A stretch of DNA of 64,000 nt from Hansschlegelia plantiphila (GCF_027922265.1 NZ_BSFI01000007.1:190755-254754); one strand, 5' to 3'; positions 26,870 to 35,532 are shown, counted from the stretch's first letter. The notes: generated by a model from the letters alone, not told the origin. Numbers and translations are program-made.

Positions 26870-26996
26870 GCCCCCTCACCCGGCGCTACGCGCCGACTTC
26901 TCCCCGCCGGGGAGAGGTCAAGAGCGGCGCCTCTTCCTGCACCTCTCCCCGGCGGGGAGAGGTCGACATGGCGATAGCCATGGCGTGTGAGGGGGC
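26870..26996. repeat. 127-bp palindromic element with terminal inverted repeats
   Basis: Bounded by GCCCCCTCAC (26870-26879) and its complement GTGAGGGGGC (26987-26996). Inside are GGCGC-TAC-GCGCC (26882-26894), a hairpin at 899-915 of the 26 kb block (TCTCCCC-GCC-GGGGAGA), and a 10-bp perfect stem ACCTCTCCCC-GGC-GGGGAGAGGT (26941-26963). It lies between rlmJ and the cupin gene. Similar CCCCTCACCC/CTCCCC elements are widespread between genes in Alphaproteobacteria. No second full copy is visible in this window. Confidence 0.7.
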
Positions 26997-27038
26997 CTGG
27001 TCGGCTCTGGAAAATGTCAATGCGATTGAGCGGAGCTG

Positions 27039-27428
27039 TCACGCTCCGTCGTCTGGCGGCGGCAGCAGGACGACGAAGTCTTTGGAGCAGTCCTCGATCA
27101 CCGTCCAGACTCCGGCGAAGCCCGGCTCGAGCACCATGGCGTCGCCGGGGCCGAGCGGGACGGGCGCGCCGCCGTCGGGGGTGACGACGCACCGGCCCGA
27201 GCGCAGGCGGCACCATTCCCACTCGTCATAAGCGACGCGCCATGCGCCCGTCGTCGCCTCCCAGACGCCCGCGACCAGCCGTCCGTCCGGCGCCTCGTAG
27301 GTGACGCCCGTGCGGAAGGTCGGCGCGCCCTCGACGACACGGTCCTCCGGCGGCGCGCTCTCCTCCCAGTCGGTCGGCTCGGCGCCGAGAAGATGGAGCC
27401 GCATCGCGGCGTCAATCGCGTCCGTCAT
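27039..27428 (-). CDS. Cupin-fold protein (DUF861/EutQ-like)
   Basis: 129 residues. A single small cupin barrel: TYEAPDGRLVAGVWEATTGAWRV, EWEWCRLRSGRCVVTPDGG and GPGDAMVLEPGFAGVWTV, the last resembling the second cupin motif. The usual metal-binding His residues of motif 1 are not evident, as in many DUF861 members. Start at 27428, 5 nt after the RNase T2 gene ends; a GTG three codons upstream is possible. Likely last gene of a three-gene operon. Ligand unknown. Confidence 0.8.
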   Translation of the reverse strand: MTDAIDAAMRLHLLGAEPTDWEESAPPEDRVVEGAPTFRTGVTYEAPDGRLVAGVWEATTGAWRVAYDEWEWCRLRSGRCVVTPDGGAPVPLGPGDAMVLEPGFAGVWTVIEDCSKDFVVLLPPPDDGA

Positions 27429-27433
27429 GGCCG

Positions 27434-28099
27434 TCACTGCTGGTCTATCGAAGGGAGCGTCACGCGCGACGACCGGCAGGCGCGACGGTCGATTTCGGCG
27501 CAGGGGCGGAAGGCGAGGTCGGGCGTCATGCAGATGCGGACCTCGCTCACGAGGCCGCCGTCGCACTGGACCGCGATCATCGAGGGCTGAAGCCTCGGGT
27601 TCACGGCGATGAAGGCGCGCTCGACGTCGCCGGGCGAGGTGTCGAGGTCGCGGTCCGCGGTCTGGAACGCGGGCGGAATCGTCACCTTCGCATTGGCCGC
27701 GCGGGCGAGCGCGAAATAGGAAGCGGGGTCGAGCCCCGAGCAGGTCCCGTGCGTGCGCCACTCGTGGCGGACGAGGCCGGGGCTCGGCATGATCTCGAGC
27801 ATCGAATCGACCTGCGCGCGCGTCGGGTTGCGGCCGGTTGTGCGGCAGTCGCTCGGGAAGCCGCGCGCATATTGCGGCCAGAGGCCGTGCATGACGAAAG
27901 CGCGGGCGCCGGTCGAGCACTGCGTCGGGTCGGCGCGTTCGCCGCGGCTGCGGCAATAGGTCGGCGACCAGGAGAGCGACAGCACGTAGAAGTCGAAATC
28001 GCCGGGCCGTCCGCCCGCTCGCGCGTCCACCGTTCCGACGGACAGCGCGGGCAGGGCGATGGCGAGCGCGAGGCGACGCCCCGCAGACGCAAGCCTCAC
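27434..28099 (-). CDS. Ribonuclease T2 family protein
   Basis: 221 residues from a GTG start at 28099 that overlaps the upstream gene stop (GTGA). A signal peptide (LASAGRRLALAIALPALSV, cleaved near VDARA) predicts export to the periplasm. Both catalytic segments are present: CAS I as FVMHGLWPQ and CAS II as HEWRTHGTC, each with its catalytic His, and several Cys residues for disulfides. It would degrade RNA without base specificity via a cyclic phosphate. Confidence 0.93.
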   Translation of the reverse strand: MRLASAGRRLALAIALPALSVGTVDARAGGRPGDFDFYVLSLSWSPTYCRSRGERADPTQCSTGARAFVMHGLWPQYARGFPSDCRTTGRNPTRAQVDSMLEIMPSPGLVRHEWRTHGTCSGLDPASYFALARAANAKVTIPPAFQTADRDLDTSPGDVERAFIAVNPRLQPSMIAVQCDGGLVSEVRICMTPDLAFRPCAEIDRRACRSSRVTLPSIDQQ

Positions 28100-28587
28100 G
28101 GGCGCGCCATCTTGCAGTCCGGAGCGTAGGCGTAGTTGCGGTCGAGGCCCGATACGCACCAGTCGACCCCGGTCGTCAGCGCGCCGCCGAGGCGCTCTGC
28201 GACGTGCCAGTACACCTCGCGGCGGACGCCGTCGGTGGTGACGGCCGTCGCCGAGCAGAACCGGCGCGGAATGAAGGAGCGGCCCCAGCTGCGATAGCCG
28301 AGCTCGACCGGCTGCACGAAGGTCGAGAGCTGCAGCCCGGAATGCCAGTATTCGCGCTCGCGCCGGCCGAAGGACGCGATGATCGAGTTGTGAATCCCGG
28401 CGTCGGCGCAGGACGGCAGGTTTCCGGTGTAGGGCGGGCGGCTGTAGGCCAGGTCGCGGAAGCTGTGGACGGTCGTCCTAGACGGATAGGTTCCGTAGAC
28501 GATGTCGGCGGCCTGCGCGCTCCCGAGCCCTGCGAGGCCGATAAGCGCTGCGATGATCGGTCGGAATGTCATGGGCGGAGGTCTCAT
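28096..28587 (-). CDS. Secreted protein of unknown function preceding RNase T2
   Basis: 163 residues from the ATG at 28587, which has a GGGGA ribosome site 7 nt upstream; ATGs at 28608 and 28572 are alternatives. A signal peptide (FRPIIAALIGLAGLGSAQA) is followed by a mature domain with four Cys (SCADAG, RRFCSA, DWCVSG, PDCKMA), which suggests two disulfides. I recognise no family. Its GTGA overlap with the RNase T2 gene suggests a linked role in the periplasm, for instance as a partner or inhibitor, but that is inference. Confidence 0.8.
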   Translation of the reverse strand: MRPPPMTFRPIIAALIGLAGLGSAQAADIVYGTYPSRTTVHSFRDLAYSRPPYTGNLPSCADAGIHNSIIASFGRREREYWHSGLQLSTFVQPVELGYRSWGRSFIPRRFCSATAVTTDGVRREVYWHVAERLGGALTTGVDWCVSGLDRNYAYAPDCKMARP

Positions 28588-28772
28588 GGGCTGGTCCCCG
28601 TGCGACATTCGTTCGCCGCCGCTCCCAAATCAAGCGCCGGGGACCGTTGTCTTGGGATCGCCGCAAGCGAGGTGTTAGAGCGGGACGACTGGTTATGGTC
28701 GACATCGCGTCGGCGACGGCGGGTGAGGGGGCTTCCCGTCACGGAAATCGCTCTGAAGGAGCCCTCGGCGGA

Positions 28773-30002
28773 ATGCAGAAATTCGAGACTGCGCGCGAGG
28801 CGGCGCTGGCGCTGCGGCCGGACCGGCCGCTCTACGGCTTCCGTCCCGCGGTGCTTGAGCAGGACGCCGGAGCCTTCCTGAAGGCCTTCCGCGGCGAGAC
28901 CGCCTATGCGGTCAAGACCAATGGCGAACCGTTCGTGCTGGAGACGCTGACGCGCGCCGGCGTTTCGGCCTTCGACGTCGCGAGCCCGGCCGAATTCGCC
29001 GCCGCGCGAGCGGCCGATCCGAAGGCGCGGCTCTATTACATGCACCCGGTCAAGGCCCAGTCCGACGTCAGGCTCGCGCTCGAGACCTATGTAATCCGCG
29101 CGATCGCCCTCGACCATGAGGACGAGGTCGCGAAGATCCTGCGCGTGGTGCGGGCGCAGGATCTCGCGCCGGAGGACGTCACGCTGTTCGTGCGGCTCGC
29201 GACCAAGGGGCATGCGGCCTACGAGCTGTCGAAGAAATTCGGCGCCGCGCCGGCGCACGCCGTCGAACTCGTCCAGCGCATCGACCGGATCGGCTTCCGA
29301 GTCGGGCTCACCTTCCATGTCGGCAGCCAGGTCGAGGACCTCGAATCCTACGAGCGCGCGATCGCAACCGCGGCATGGGTGAAGGGCCGCTCCGGCGTCG
29401 AGATCGCGGCGCTCGACATCGGCGGCGGCTTTCCCGCGCAATATGGCCGCGACCCGAAGAAGCCGGGGCCGGCTGCGCCCGATGTGACGGCGCTGGTCGG
29501 CCGCATCCAGCGCGAGGTCGACGAATGGGGCCTCGGCGACCTGCCGCTGATCGCCGAGCCCGGACGGGTGATCGTTGCGCGCTGTCTGTCGGTCGTGGTG
29601 CGGGTGCTGCTGAAGAAGGGCCAGCGGCTCTACATCAACGACGGCATCTGGAGCTCGCTGTCGGATTCATGGACCGGCAAGCTGCTGCTGCCGGCGCGGC
29701 TGATCCCCGATCCGGCCCGCAGGCGCAAGCCGGGCGCGGCTGCGCCCAAGCTCACGCCCTACCGGGTGTGCGGCGCGACCTGCGATTCCGTCGACATCCT
29801 GTCGCGGCCGTTCTGGCTGCCGGACACCGTCGACACCGGCGACTGGATCGAGATCGGCCACATCGGCGCCTACAGCCTCGCGCTCAGGACCCGGTTCAAC
29901 GGCTTCTACCCCGACGATTTCGTGGAGCTTTCATCGCCGTTCGAGGACGCCGACGGTCTGCAGGGCTTCGCGACCGTGGAGCCGCGCGCGGGGCTGGGGT
30001 GA
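28773..30002 (+). CDS. Type III PLP-dependent decarboxylase (ornithine/lysine/diaminopimelate group)
   Basis: 409 residues with an alanine-racemase-like barrel and a C-terminal beta domain. The PLP Lys is in TAYAVKTNGEP near residue 46; HVGSQ, DIGGGFP and IAEPGR (phosphate binding) follow, and the substrate-site Cys is in VCGATCDSVD near residue 335. Start at 28773 has a GAAGGAG ribosome site; the longer frame overlaps the opposite gene. The pattern fits eukaryotic-type ornithine decarboxylases, hence polyamine synthesis, with lysine or related substrates possible. Confidence 0.88.
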   Translation: MQKFETAREAALALRPDRPLYGFRPAVLEQDAGAFLKAFRGETAYAVKTNGEPFVLETLTRAGVSAFDVASPAEFAAARAADPKARLYYMHPVKAQSDVRLALETYVIRAIALDHEDEVAKILRVVRAQDLAPEDVTLFVRLATKGHAAYELSKKFGAAPAHAVELVQRIDRIGFRVGLTFHVGSQVEDLESYERAIATAAWVKGRSGVEIAALDIGGGFPAQYGRDPKKPGPAAPDVTALVGRIQREVDEWGLGDLPLIAEPGRVIVARCLSVVVRVLLKKGQRLYINDGIWSSLSDSWTGKLLLPARLIPDPARRRKPGAAAPKLTPYRVCGATCDSVDILSRPFWLPDTVDTGDWIEIGHIGAYSLALRTRFNGFYPDDFVELSSPFEDADGLQGFATVEPRAGLG

Positions 30003-30014
30003 AGGAGCGCGTCT

Positions 30015-31085
30015 TTAGCGGTCCCCGCGGAAGATGATGGGGAATTTCTCGGGCTGCCCGACGCCGTCGCACTCTTCCTTGGCGCGGTATTCGATCATGC
30101 GGAACGCCTCGCCGACCCATTCCCAGGCCCCATACGCGCCGCAGTCGCCCTGCGAGCGGCCCTTGTCGAAGGCGGTGAGCTGGCGCTTCTCGGGGTCGTA
30201 GGCGGCGTTGGTCAGCGTGTCGACGCCGGTCCAGCCGAGCGACTCGACGAAGGCGGCGAACAGCAGCGGGTCGAACCGGTTGGCGGCGCGCGAGGGGTCC
30301 TCGACGAACAGCGCGAAGTCGACGTTGTAGGCGCCGGACGCGCAGACGATGCCCCACAGCGTGCGCCCGCCGCCGAGATCGGCGGCGAAGGATTCCTCCG
30401 CCAGAAAGGAGGGATTGGACTCCGTCTGGTCCCAGACGGGGCAGTCGCGGGCGATCATGGTCTTGCGCAGCGATTCGGGCACGGCGTCGCGGGCGACGTC
30501 GCGCAGACGTCCTGCGAGCGCCGCAGGCGAGGCCCCGCCGATCAGGGCGGCGAGCGCGTCCGGACGATCCGCGCGGCCCTGACGCGCGTCGATTTCGGCG
30601 GCCGCCGGCGCGAAGCCGGGCAGCGCGATCTCCGCCACCAGCGGCTCGCCGCCCTCGCCGGTGATCGTCGCCTGCAGGATCTTGCCGCGGCGCAGGAACG
30701 GCAGCAGCCGCCTGGTCGCGCCGTCGGAGAGCTTGAGATCGACCGTGGCGGGCGCCGCGCCCGCGCCGGTCGCGAGGTCGGAGCCGGACGCCAGCCGGAT
30801 CGGCGGCCCGCCGTCGACCGCAAGACCGAGCCGTGGCCGGGGCGGCGCGCCGACGCCGCCGACCAGCGTGAAGATCAGATGCGGAACCGCGTCCTTCGCC
30901 GGCCCACGCAGCACCGTCACCCGGACGGTCTGCCCGCCGGACGCTCCGCCTTCGGTCTCGATCGCGCAGTCGGCGCCGGCCTTGACGTCCGCGCATCGCG
31001 CCACCCAGCCTTCGAACCGCGCCTCGGTCGCTGAGGCCGGGCCCGCGAGGGCGAACAACAGGAGCAGCGCGGCGGCAGGGCGCAT
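30015..31085 (-). CDS. DUF1176 family secreted protein, second copy
   Basis: 356 residues. Signal peptide MRPAAALLLLFALAGPASA. The family blocks are FEGWVARCADV near the N-terminus and the C-terminal FDKGRSQGDCGAYGAWEWVG, which aligns with FDKGRGLGDCGQSASWAFDG of the paralogue at 8194-9252. Function is unknown; predicted periplasmic. It ends 12 nt from the convergent decarboxylase gene, with no room for a separate terminator. Confidence 0.8.
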   Translation of the reverse strand: MRPAAALLLLFALAGPASATEARFEGWVARCADVKAGADCAIETEGGASGGQTVRVTVLRGPAKDAVPHLIFTLVGGVGAPPRPRLGLAVDGGPPIRLASGSDLATGAGAAPATVDLKLSDGATRRLLPFLRRGKILQATITGEGGEPLVAEIALPGFAPAAAEIDARQGRADRPDALAALIGGASPAALAGRLRDVARDAVPESLRKTMIARDCPVWDQTESNPSFLAEESFAADLGGGRTLWGIVCASGAYNVDFALFVEDPSRAANRFDPLLFAAFVESLGWTGVDTLTNAAYDPEKRQLTAFDKGRSQGDCGAYGAWEWVGEAFRMIEYRAKEECDGVGQPEKFPIIFRGDR

Positions 31086-31291
31086 CGGTCATCCTTGGAT
31101 GGAGCGTTCGGGCGGCGGACCCTAACCCGACGGGCCCCGCGACATGAATCTTCACGTCACGCAGACGTTACGTTCAAATCCGCATTAGCGGCTTGCGGCG
31201 CCCAAAACGCGGCGAGAGCGCCCTATCTTGTCACTGGGGAGCGGGGTTGAGCTCGCGATTTCGATCGCGCGGCCTGATTAAGGAGAAACTC

Positions 31292-31789
31292 ATGAAGAAG
31301 ACTTTCGCAATCGCGCTCGCGGCGGCCGTCGGGATCGTCGGCGTCAGCGAGACCATCCCGGCGGCGTCTGCGGCGGAGGTCTCTCCGGCCACGCTCGATC
31401 AGGTGCGCGGCGACGCGCTCGCGCGGCTCGCGGCCGGCGACATCCAGACGGTCGACCGTCGCGGCCGCGGCGGCAGGGGTCACTGGGGCGGCGGCGGCCG
31501 TCGCGGTTGGCACGGCGGCGGCGGCCGAGGCTGGCGCGGCGATCGCGGCTACCGCTACGGCCGACACGGCTATGGCGGCCGACGCTATTACTACGGCCGA
31601 CGTCACCGTGGGCATGGCGGCGCCTATCTCGGCGCCGGTATCGCGGGACTCGCTCTCGGCGCCGCGATCGCCAGCCAACCGCGCCGATCGTACAGAGGCA
31701 GCTCCTGGTGCGCCCAGCGTTACCGCACCTATGACCCGCGCAGCGGCACCTATATCGGCTCCGGCGGCGTCCGCCGCTACTGCCCCTAA
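31292..31789 (+). CDS. BA14K family protein, Gly/Arg/Tyr-rich
   Basis: 165 residues. Start at 31292 with AAGGAGA ribosome site; signal peptide MKKTFAIALAAAVGIVGV cleaved near ASAAE. A long low-complexity segment of Gly, Arg, His and Tyr (about residues 55-115), a short hydrophobic glycine-rich stretch (GAGIAGLALGAAIA), and the BA14K C-terminus CAQRYRTYDPRSGTYIGSGG. BA14K of Brucella has lectin-like, immunoreactive properties. The low-complexity linker is longer than usual. Confidence 0.88.
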   Translation: MKKTFAIALAAAVGIVGVSETIPAASAAEVSPATLDQVRGDALARLAAGDIQTVDRRGRGGRGHWGGGGRRGWHGGGGRGWRGDRGYRYGRHGYGGRRYYYGRRHRGHGGAYLGAGIAGLALGAAIASQPRRSYRGSSWCAQRYRTYDPRSGTYIGSGGVRRYCP

Positions 31790-31830
31790 GACAAGCCGTC
31801 TCCTCCTGCCCGCGTGAACATCGGGCAGGC

Positions 31831-31870
31831 CCGTGCGAAGGACGGAACCGCGTCCTTCGCACGGCGTTTC
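31831..31870 (+). terminator. Hairpin after BA14K with an overlapping EcfG-type promoter match
   Basis: CCGTGCGAAGGACG (31831-31844) pairs perfectly with CGTCCTTCGCACGG (31851-31864). The weak tail GTTTC makes termination plausible but not certain. Within the same bases, GGAAC (31844-31848), a 16-nt spacer and CGTT (31865-31868) match the EcfG stress promoter that could drive the DUF3072 gene at 31906. Confidence 0.55.
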
Positions 31871-31905
31871 GCTCATGAGAACGAAAACGGAACCGGAGAC
31901 CGATG

Positions 31906-32217
31906 ATGCGTGACGAAAGCACTCCTGCGAGCCGCACCGACGCCCGTCGCGCGGCGGACCCCGACGCGCCGAAGCCCGGAACGGCGGCGAAGGACGTCGA
32001 TCCCAATCCGAAGACTGCGCCCAATCCCGAGGGCAATACCGAGAAGGATCCGTCCGACTGGGTGTCGGGCGACGAGCCGATGACCGGCGCGCAGGCGTCC
32101 TACCTCAAAACGCTGTCGGAGGAGACCGGTGCGGAGGCTTACAAGAGCGATCTCACCAAGGCGCAGGCCTCGATGCTGATCGACGAACTGAAATCCGCGC
32201 GCAACGAGAAGCGGTGA
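31906..32217 (+). CDS. DUF3072 domain protein
   Basis: 103 residues, hydrophilic. The N-terminal half is disordered (Pro, Asp, Lys-rich); the C-terminal half has the DUF3072 block PMTGAQASYLKTLSEETG and a helical end. The ATG at 31906 lies 7 nt after GGAG; one codon earlier (31903) is also possible. Family members are often stress-associated in Rhizobiales. The EcfG-type promoter match just upstream agrees with that, though the family function is unknown. Confidence 0.85.
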   Translation: MRDESTPASRTDARRAADPDAPKPGTAAKDVDPNPKTAPNPEGNTEKDPSDWVSGDEPMTGAQASYLKTLSEETGAEAYKSDLTKAQASMLIDELKSARNEKR

Positions 32218-32358
32218 GCGCCAGCCGCTATCCGGCCGGCGCGCCGGGACCGTCGGGCTGCAAGTGGCCATGGGCGGCTTCCGGCGCACGCTGGAGCGAG
32301 CGCCGGGTTCCAGGCGAATGACGACCTCGTCGGTCCCGACCGTTCTTCTTCGCCGCCG

Positions 32359-34086
32359 TCACACCCTGTCGGGCGCCGGCACCACGTAAGGCGGGCGATC
32401 GACGCGGCGGGTGAGGGCGGCGGCCTCCTCGTCCCCGATGATCGCGCCGGTCTCCGGATTGGTCTTCAGCGTCCGGCCGAGCGTCAGCGGCGCATTCGCC
32501 TTGTGCTTGGTCAGGTGCGCGCGGACGCGGGCGAGCGTTTCGTGTCCGAAGGCGGGAGCCTCCATCGCGTCGAGCGCGGCGTCGACCTCGGCGTCGGTCG
32601 AGGGCTTGCCGACGCGGTAGGAAATGTTGCCGAGGTGACAGAGGCCGCTCGATACGTGGCCCTCGAACAGGTCGCCGGTCAGGCTTTGCGGCTCGTTCGC
32701 CTTCATCGCCCGCACGAAGTTGGCGTAGTGGTTCTCCTGCTTGCCGTCGAAGCGCGAGATGAACTGACCCGAGGCGTCGCAGAGCGACGCGCCGCCCTTG
32801 TGGTAGATGATGGTGTTGCCGGCGCCGTAGAAGATGATGCCGTTCGACACGGTCTTCCAGGCGGGGGTCGGCATGCCGAGAACCTCCTGGACGATCCAGG
32901 TGTCGCCGAAACGGTGCAGCGCGATCTGGGTGTTCGGCGTCTCCGCGCCGTCGTCGGGGCCGAAGCGGCCGCCGAAGCTCATCGTGGAGTCGCCGAAGCC
33001 TTTCAGGCCTATGCCGATGCGGGCGGCGTCGATGCGGTGGATGCCGTTGTTGCCAAGCGCGCCGTTGCCGTATTCCCAGAACCAGTGCCACGAATAATGG
33101 AAGCGCCCGCGCTTGGGCGGCGCGTTCGAGGCCGGGCCGCACCAGAGGTCGTAGTCGACGCTCGAGGGCGCCTTGACCGGGATGCTCGGTATCGGCGGGC
33201 GCGGCTTGTAGACGATGCAGTGGACGATCTTCACGTCGCCGAGCTTGCCGCTCTGGATGAATTCGCCGGCGGCGCGCAGCGAGGTGTTGGAGCGCAGCTG
33301 CGTGCCGCACTGCACGACGCGGCCATATTTGCGGGCGGCCGCGATGATGCTCTCGCCCTCGCTGAAGGTGTGGCTGATCGGCTTCTCGAGATAGACATGC
33401 TTGCCGGCCTGGAGCGCCCAGATGGTCGCCAGCGCGTGCCAATGGTGGGGCGTCGCGATCGAGACCGCCTCGACCGACGGATCGTCCAGCGCGACGCGAA
33501 AGTCCTGCACCACCTTGGGACGGTAGCCGGCGAGCTGCTCGACATAGGCCGCGCCCTCCTCGCCGACCGTCAGGTCGACGTCGCAGATGTAGGAGATCCG
33601 GCAATCGCCAAGCGTGAGGAAGTTCTCGATGTGCTTGCGGCCGTGGCCGCGGACGCCGAGCACGGCCACCGAATGCTGTTCGGCGAACGGCTTCGCGGCC
33701 GCGCGGATGACCGCGGGCGACGGCGCCTTTGCAGGCGTCGTCGGGGGCGGCGGGGCCTTCGCGACCTTCGGCGCGGACGAGGGAGACAGGAATGAGGTCG
33801 GCGCCGGAGTCCCCTGGATGAAGGGCGTTCCCGGCGCCGATCGTTGCGGCGCGGCTGCGGGCGCCGGCGCCGGAGCGCGCGGCTCGGCGCGCAGCGCTCC
33901 AGACGGAGGGGGCGCGATGCGAGCCGCCTGAGCCGACCCGAATGACCCGAGAGCGGCGAGCGCCTGCTCTATGCGGGAGAGCCTGCCCTCGATGAGGCTG
34001 AGCCTGGACTGGACGTCAGCGGGATCGGGAGGCGCCGCGGCGCCATTGGTTGCGCCAGCGAGCGTCGCCTCGTATGCGTCAGCCAA
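32359..34086 (-). CDS. Gfo/Idh/MocA oxidoreductase with a long N-terminal extension
   Basis: 575 residues from a TTG start at 34086, preceded by GAGGAAG in the right place; no ATG fits without invading the divergent gene. About residues 28-45 form a heptad-like helix (RLSLIEGRLSRIEQALAAL), then an Ala/Pro-rich linker to about 140. The NAD(P)-binding domain follows (VAVLGVRGHGRKH, ATPHHWHALATIWAL, KHVYLEKPISHT) and then the sugar-binding domain (HYSWHWFWEYGNGALGNNG). It resembles oxidoreductases best known from Planctomycetes. Sugar substrate unknown; possibly linked to the glycan cluster nearby. Confidence 0.82.
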   Translation of the reverse strand: MADAYEATLAGATNGAAAPPDPADVQSRLSLIEGRLSRIEQALAALGSFGSAQAARIAPPPSGALRAEPRAPAPAPAAAPQRSAPGTPFIQGTPAPTSFLSPSSAPKVAKAPPPPTTPAKAPSPAVIRAAAKPFAEQHSVAVLGVRGHGRKHIENFLTLGDCRISYICDVDLTVGEEGAAYVEQLAGYRPKVVQDFRVALDDPSVEAVSIATPHHWHALATIWALQAGKHVYLEKPISHTFSEGESIIAAARKYGRVVQCGTQLRSNTSLRAAGEFIQSGKLGDVKIVHCIVYKPRPPIPSIPVKAPSSVDYDLWCGPASNAPPKRGRFHYSWHWFWEYGNGALGNNGIHRIDAARIGIGLKGFGDSTMSFGGRFGPDDGAETPNTQIALHRFGDTWIVQEVLGMPTPAWKTVSNGIIFYGAGNTIIYHKGGASLCDASGQFISRFDGKQENHYANFVRAMKANEPQSLTGDLFEGHVSSGLCHLGNISYRVGKPSTDAEVDAALDAMEAPAFGHETLARVRAHLTKHKANAPLTLGRTLKTNPETGAIIGDEEAAALTRRVDRPPYVVPAPDRV

Positions 34087-34243
34087 AGGTTCTTCCTCGT
34101 CCTGGCAAGATTCAGCCAGCCTAATGCGCCGTGGCCCCCACGCAAGCTCTGGTTGCTGCGCCCGCCGAATTTGCGAGGCGACATAGCCGGCATGCTCCGG
34201 TAGGCGTTCGCGGTCCGGCGCGCGCGGTCCAGGTTTCTCCGAC

Positions 34244-35359
34244 ATGGAACAGAACGAAGCGGCGCCCGTCCCGGCTCCTCGAAAGGCCGGCCTTTCTCTC
34301 GGCGGCAGGGCGCCTGCGCTGCACTGGGGCGCGCTGCTCGGTCTTTCCGCGATGTTCGTGCTCGGCCTCGAGGCGCTGCGCCTGCCGGCGGCGCTGCTGA
34401 TCGGCCCGATGGTGGCGGGCGTCGCGGTGGCGATCAGCGGCGGCGACGCGCGCATGCCGCGCGGGGCGTTCTTCCTCGCGCAGGGATTGATCGGCTGCAT
34501 GATCGGTCGCAGCGTCCCGCCGTCGATTCTGACGGAGATCGCGAAGAACTGGCCTTTGCTGCTCGCCGCCGTGATCTCGGTCGTGATCGCGAGCAACGCT
34601 CTCGGCTGGGCGCTGGCGCGCTGGGGCGGCCTGCCGGGCGCCACCGCCGTATGGGGGTCGTCTCCCGGAGCGGCCTCGGCCATGACGATCATGTCGGCGA
34701 GCTACGGCGCGGACATCAGGCTCGTCGCCTTCATGCAGTACACCCGCGTGGTGATGGTGGTGATCGCCGCTTCGCTGGTGACGCGGATCTGGACGGCGCC
34801 GGGCGGGCGGACGGCCGCCGAGGTCGTGTGGTTCCCCGCCGTCGACTGGCCGGCCTTCGCGGCGACCCTCGCCATCGCCTTCGTCGGCGCGGGGCTTGGG
34901 CGGCTTCTGCGCATTCCCGCAGGGTCTCTGCTCGTCCCCTTCGCGCTTTCGGTCGCGCTGCAGGGCGCGGGCGCCGTCGCGATCGAGCTGCCGGAATGGT
35001 TGCTCGCGACGGCCTATGCGGTGGTCGGCTGGAGCATAGGGCTGCGGTTCACCCGCCCGATCTTCCTGCACGCGGCCCGCAGCCTGCCGCGAATCGCGGC
35101 CTCGATCCTCGCGCTGATCGCGATCTGCGGCGGCTTCGCCGCCGCGCTGGTGTTCTTCGCCGGCGTCGACCCGCTGACCGCCTATCTTGCGACGAGCCCC
35201 GGCGGCGCGGATTCGGTCGCGATCATCGCGGCCTCGAGCCATGTCGACGCGCCGTTCGTGATGGCGCTGCAGACGGCGCGGCTGGTGGTCGTCATCATCA
35301 CCGGCCCGCCGATCGCCCGCTTCATTTCCCGGCGGACGACGTCGACCCCGCAGGATTAA
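34244..35359 (+). CDS. AbrB family integral membrane protein (PF05145)
   Basis: 371 residues with about ten membrane segments in two repeated halves; the repeats show GPMVAGVAVA and SPGAASAMTIMSA in the first half, and SPGGADSVAIIAA with FVMALQTARLVVV in the second. The family is annotated either as AbrB regulators or ammonia monooxygenase-like, but the build is that of a transporter. Substrate unknown. Divergent from the oxidoreductase gene, with about 157 bp between the start codons. Confidence 0.85.
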   Translation: MEQNEAAPVPAPRKAGLSLGGRAPALHWGALLGLSAMFVLGLEALRLPAALLIGPMVAGVAVAISGGDARMPRGAFFLAQGLIGCMIGRSVPPSILTEIAKNWPLLLAAVISVVIASNALGWALARWGGLPGATAVWGSSPGAASAMTIMSASYGADIRLVAFMQYTRVVMVVIAASLVTRIWTAPGGRTAAEVVWFPAVDWPAFAATLAIAFVGAGLGRLLRIPAGSLLVPFALSVALQGAGAVAIELPEWLLATAYAVVGWSIGLRFTRPIFLHAARSLPRIAASILALIAICGGFAAALVFFAGVDPLTAYLATSPGGADSVAIIAASSHVDAPFVMALQTARLVVVIITGPPIARFISRRTTSTPQD

Positions 35360-35362
35360 ACT

Positions 35363-35450
35363 CGTCGTGGTTCGGCTTGACCGGCCTGCCCCTGCCGGGA
35401 GTGGAGCGCTACGCGAAACATGGGTCCTCCGGTCGAGCCGGACGACGACG
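35363..35450. repeat. Two inverted copies of the intergenic palindromic repeat
   Basis: CTCGTCGTGG at 35363 followed by TTCGGCTTGACCGG matches the reverse complement of the 12482 copy with about two mismatches. A second copy in the opposite orientation, TCCGG-TCGAG-CCGGA at 35428-35442 followed by CGACGACG, lies 30 bp further. They occupy the gap between the AbrB-type gene and adenine deaminase. Confidence 0.55.
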
Positions 35451-35532
35451 GCGAGCTTTATGATGCGCGAAGGGCGGCTTGACCGCGGACGCCCCGCGGC
35501 CAAGATCGCGGCCTGATCGCCCGGAGACACCG

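Noticed and set aside
34087..34692. N-terminal extension of the oxidoreductase frame into the AbrB-type gene
   Set aside because: It is antisense to conserved membrane segments of the AbrB-type protein, and a good ribosome site supports TTG 34086.
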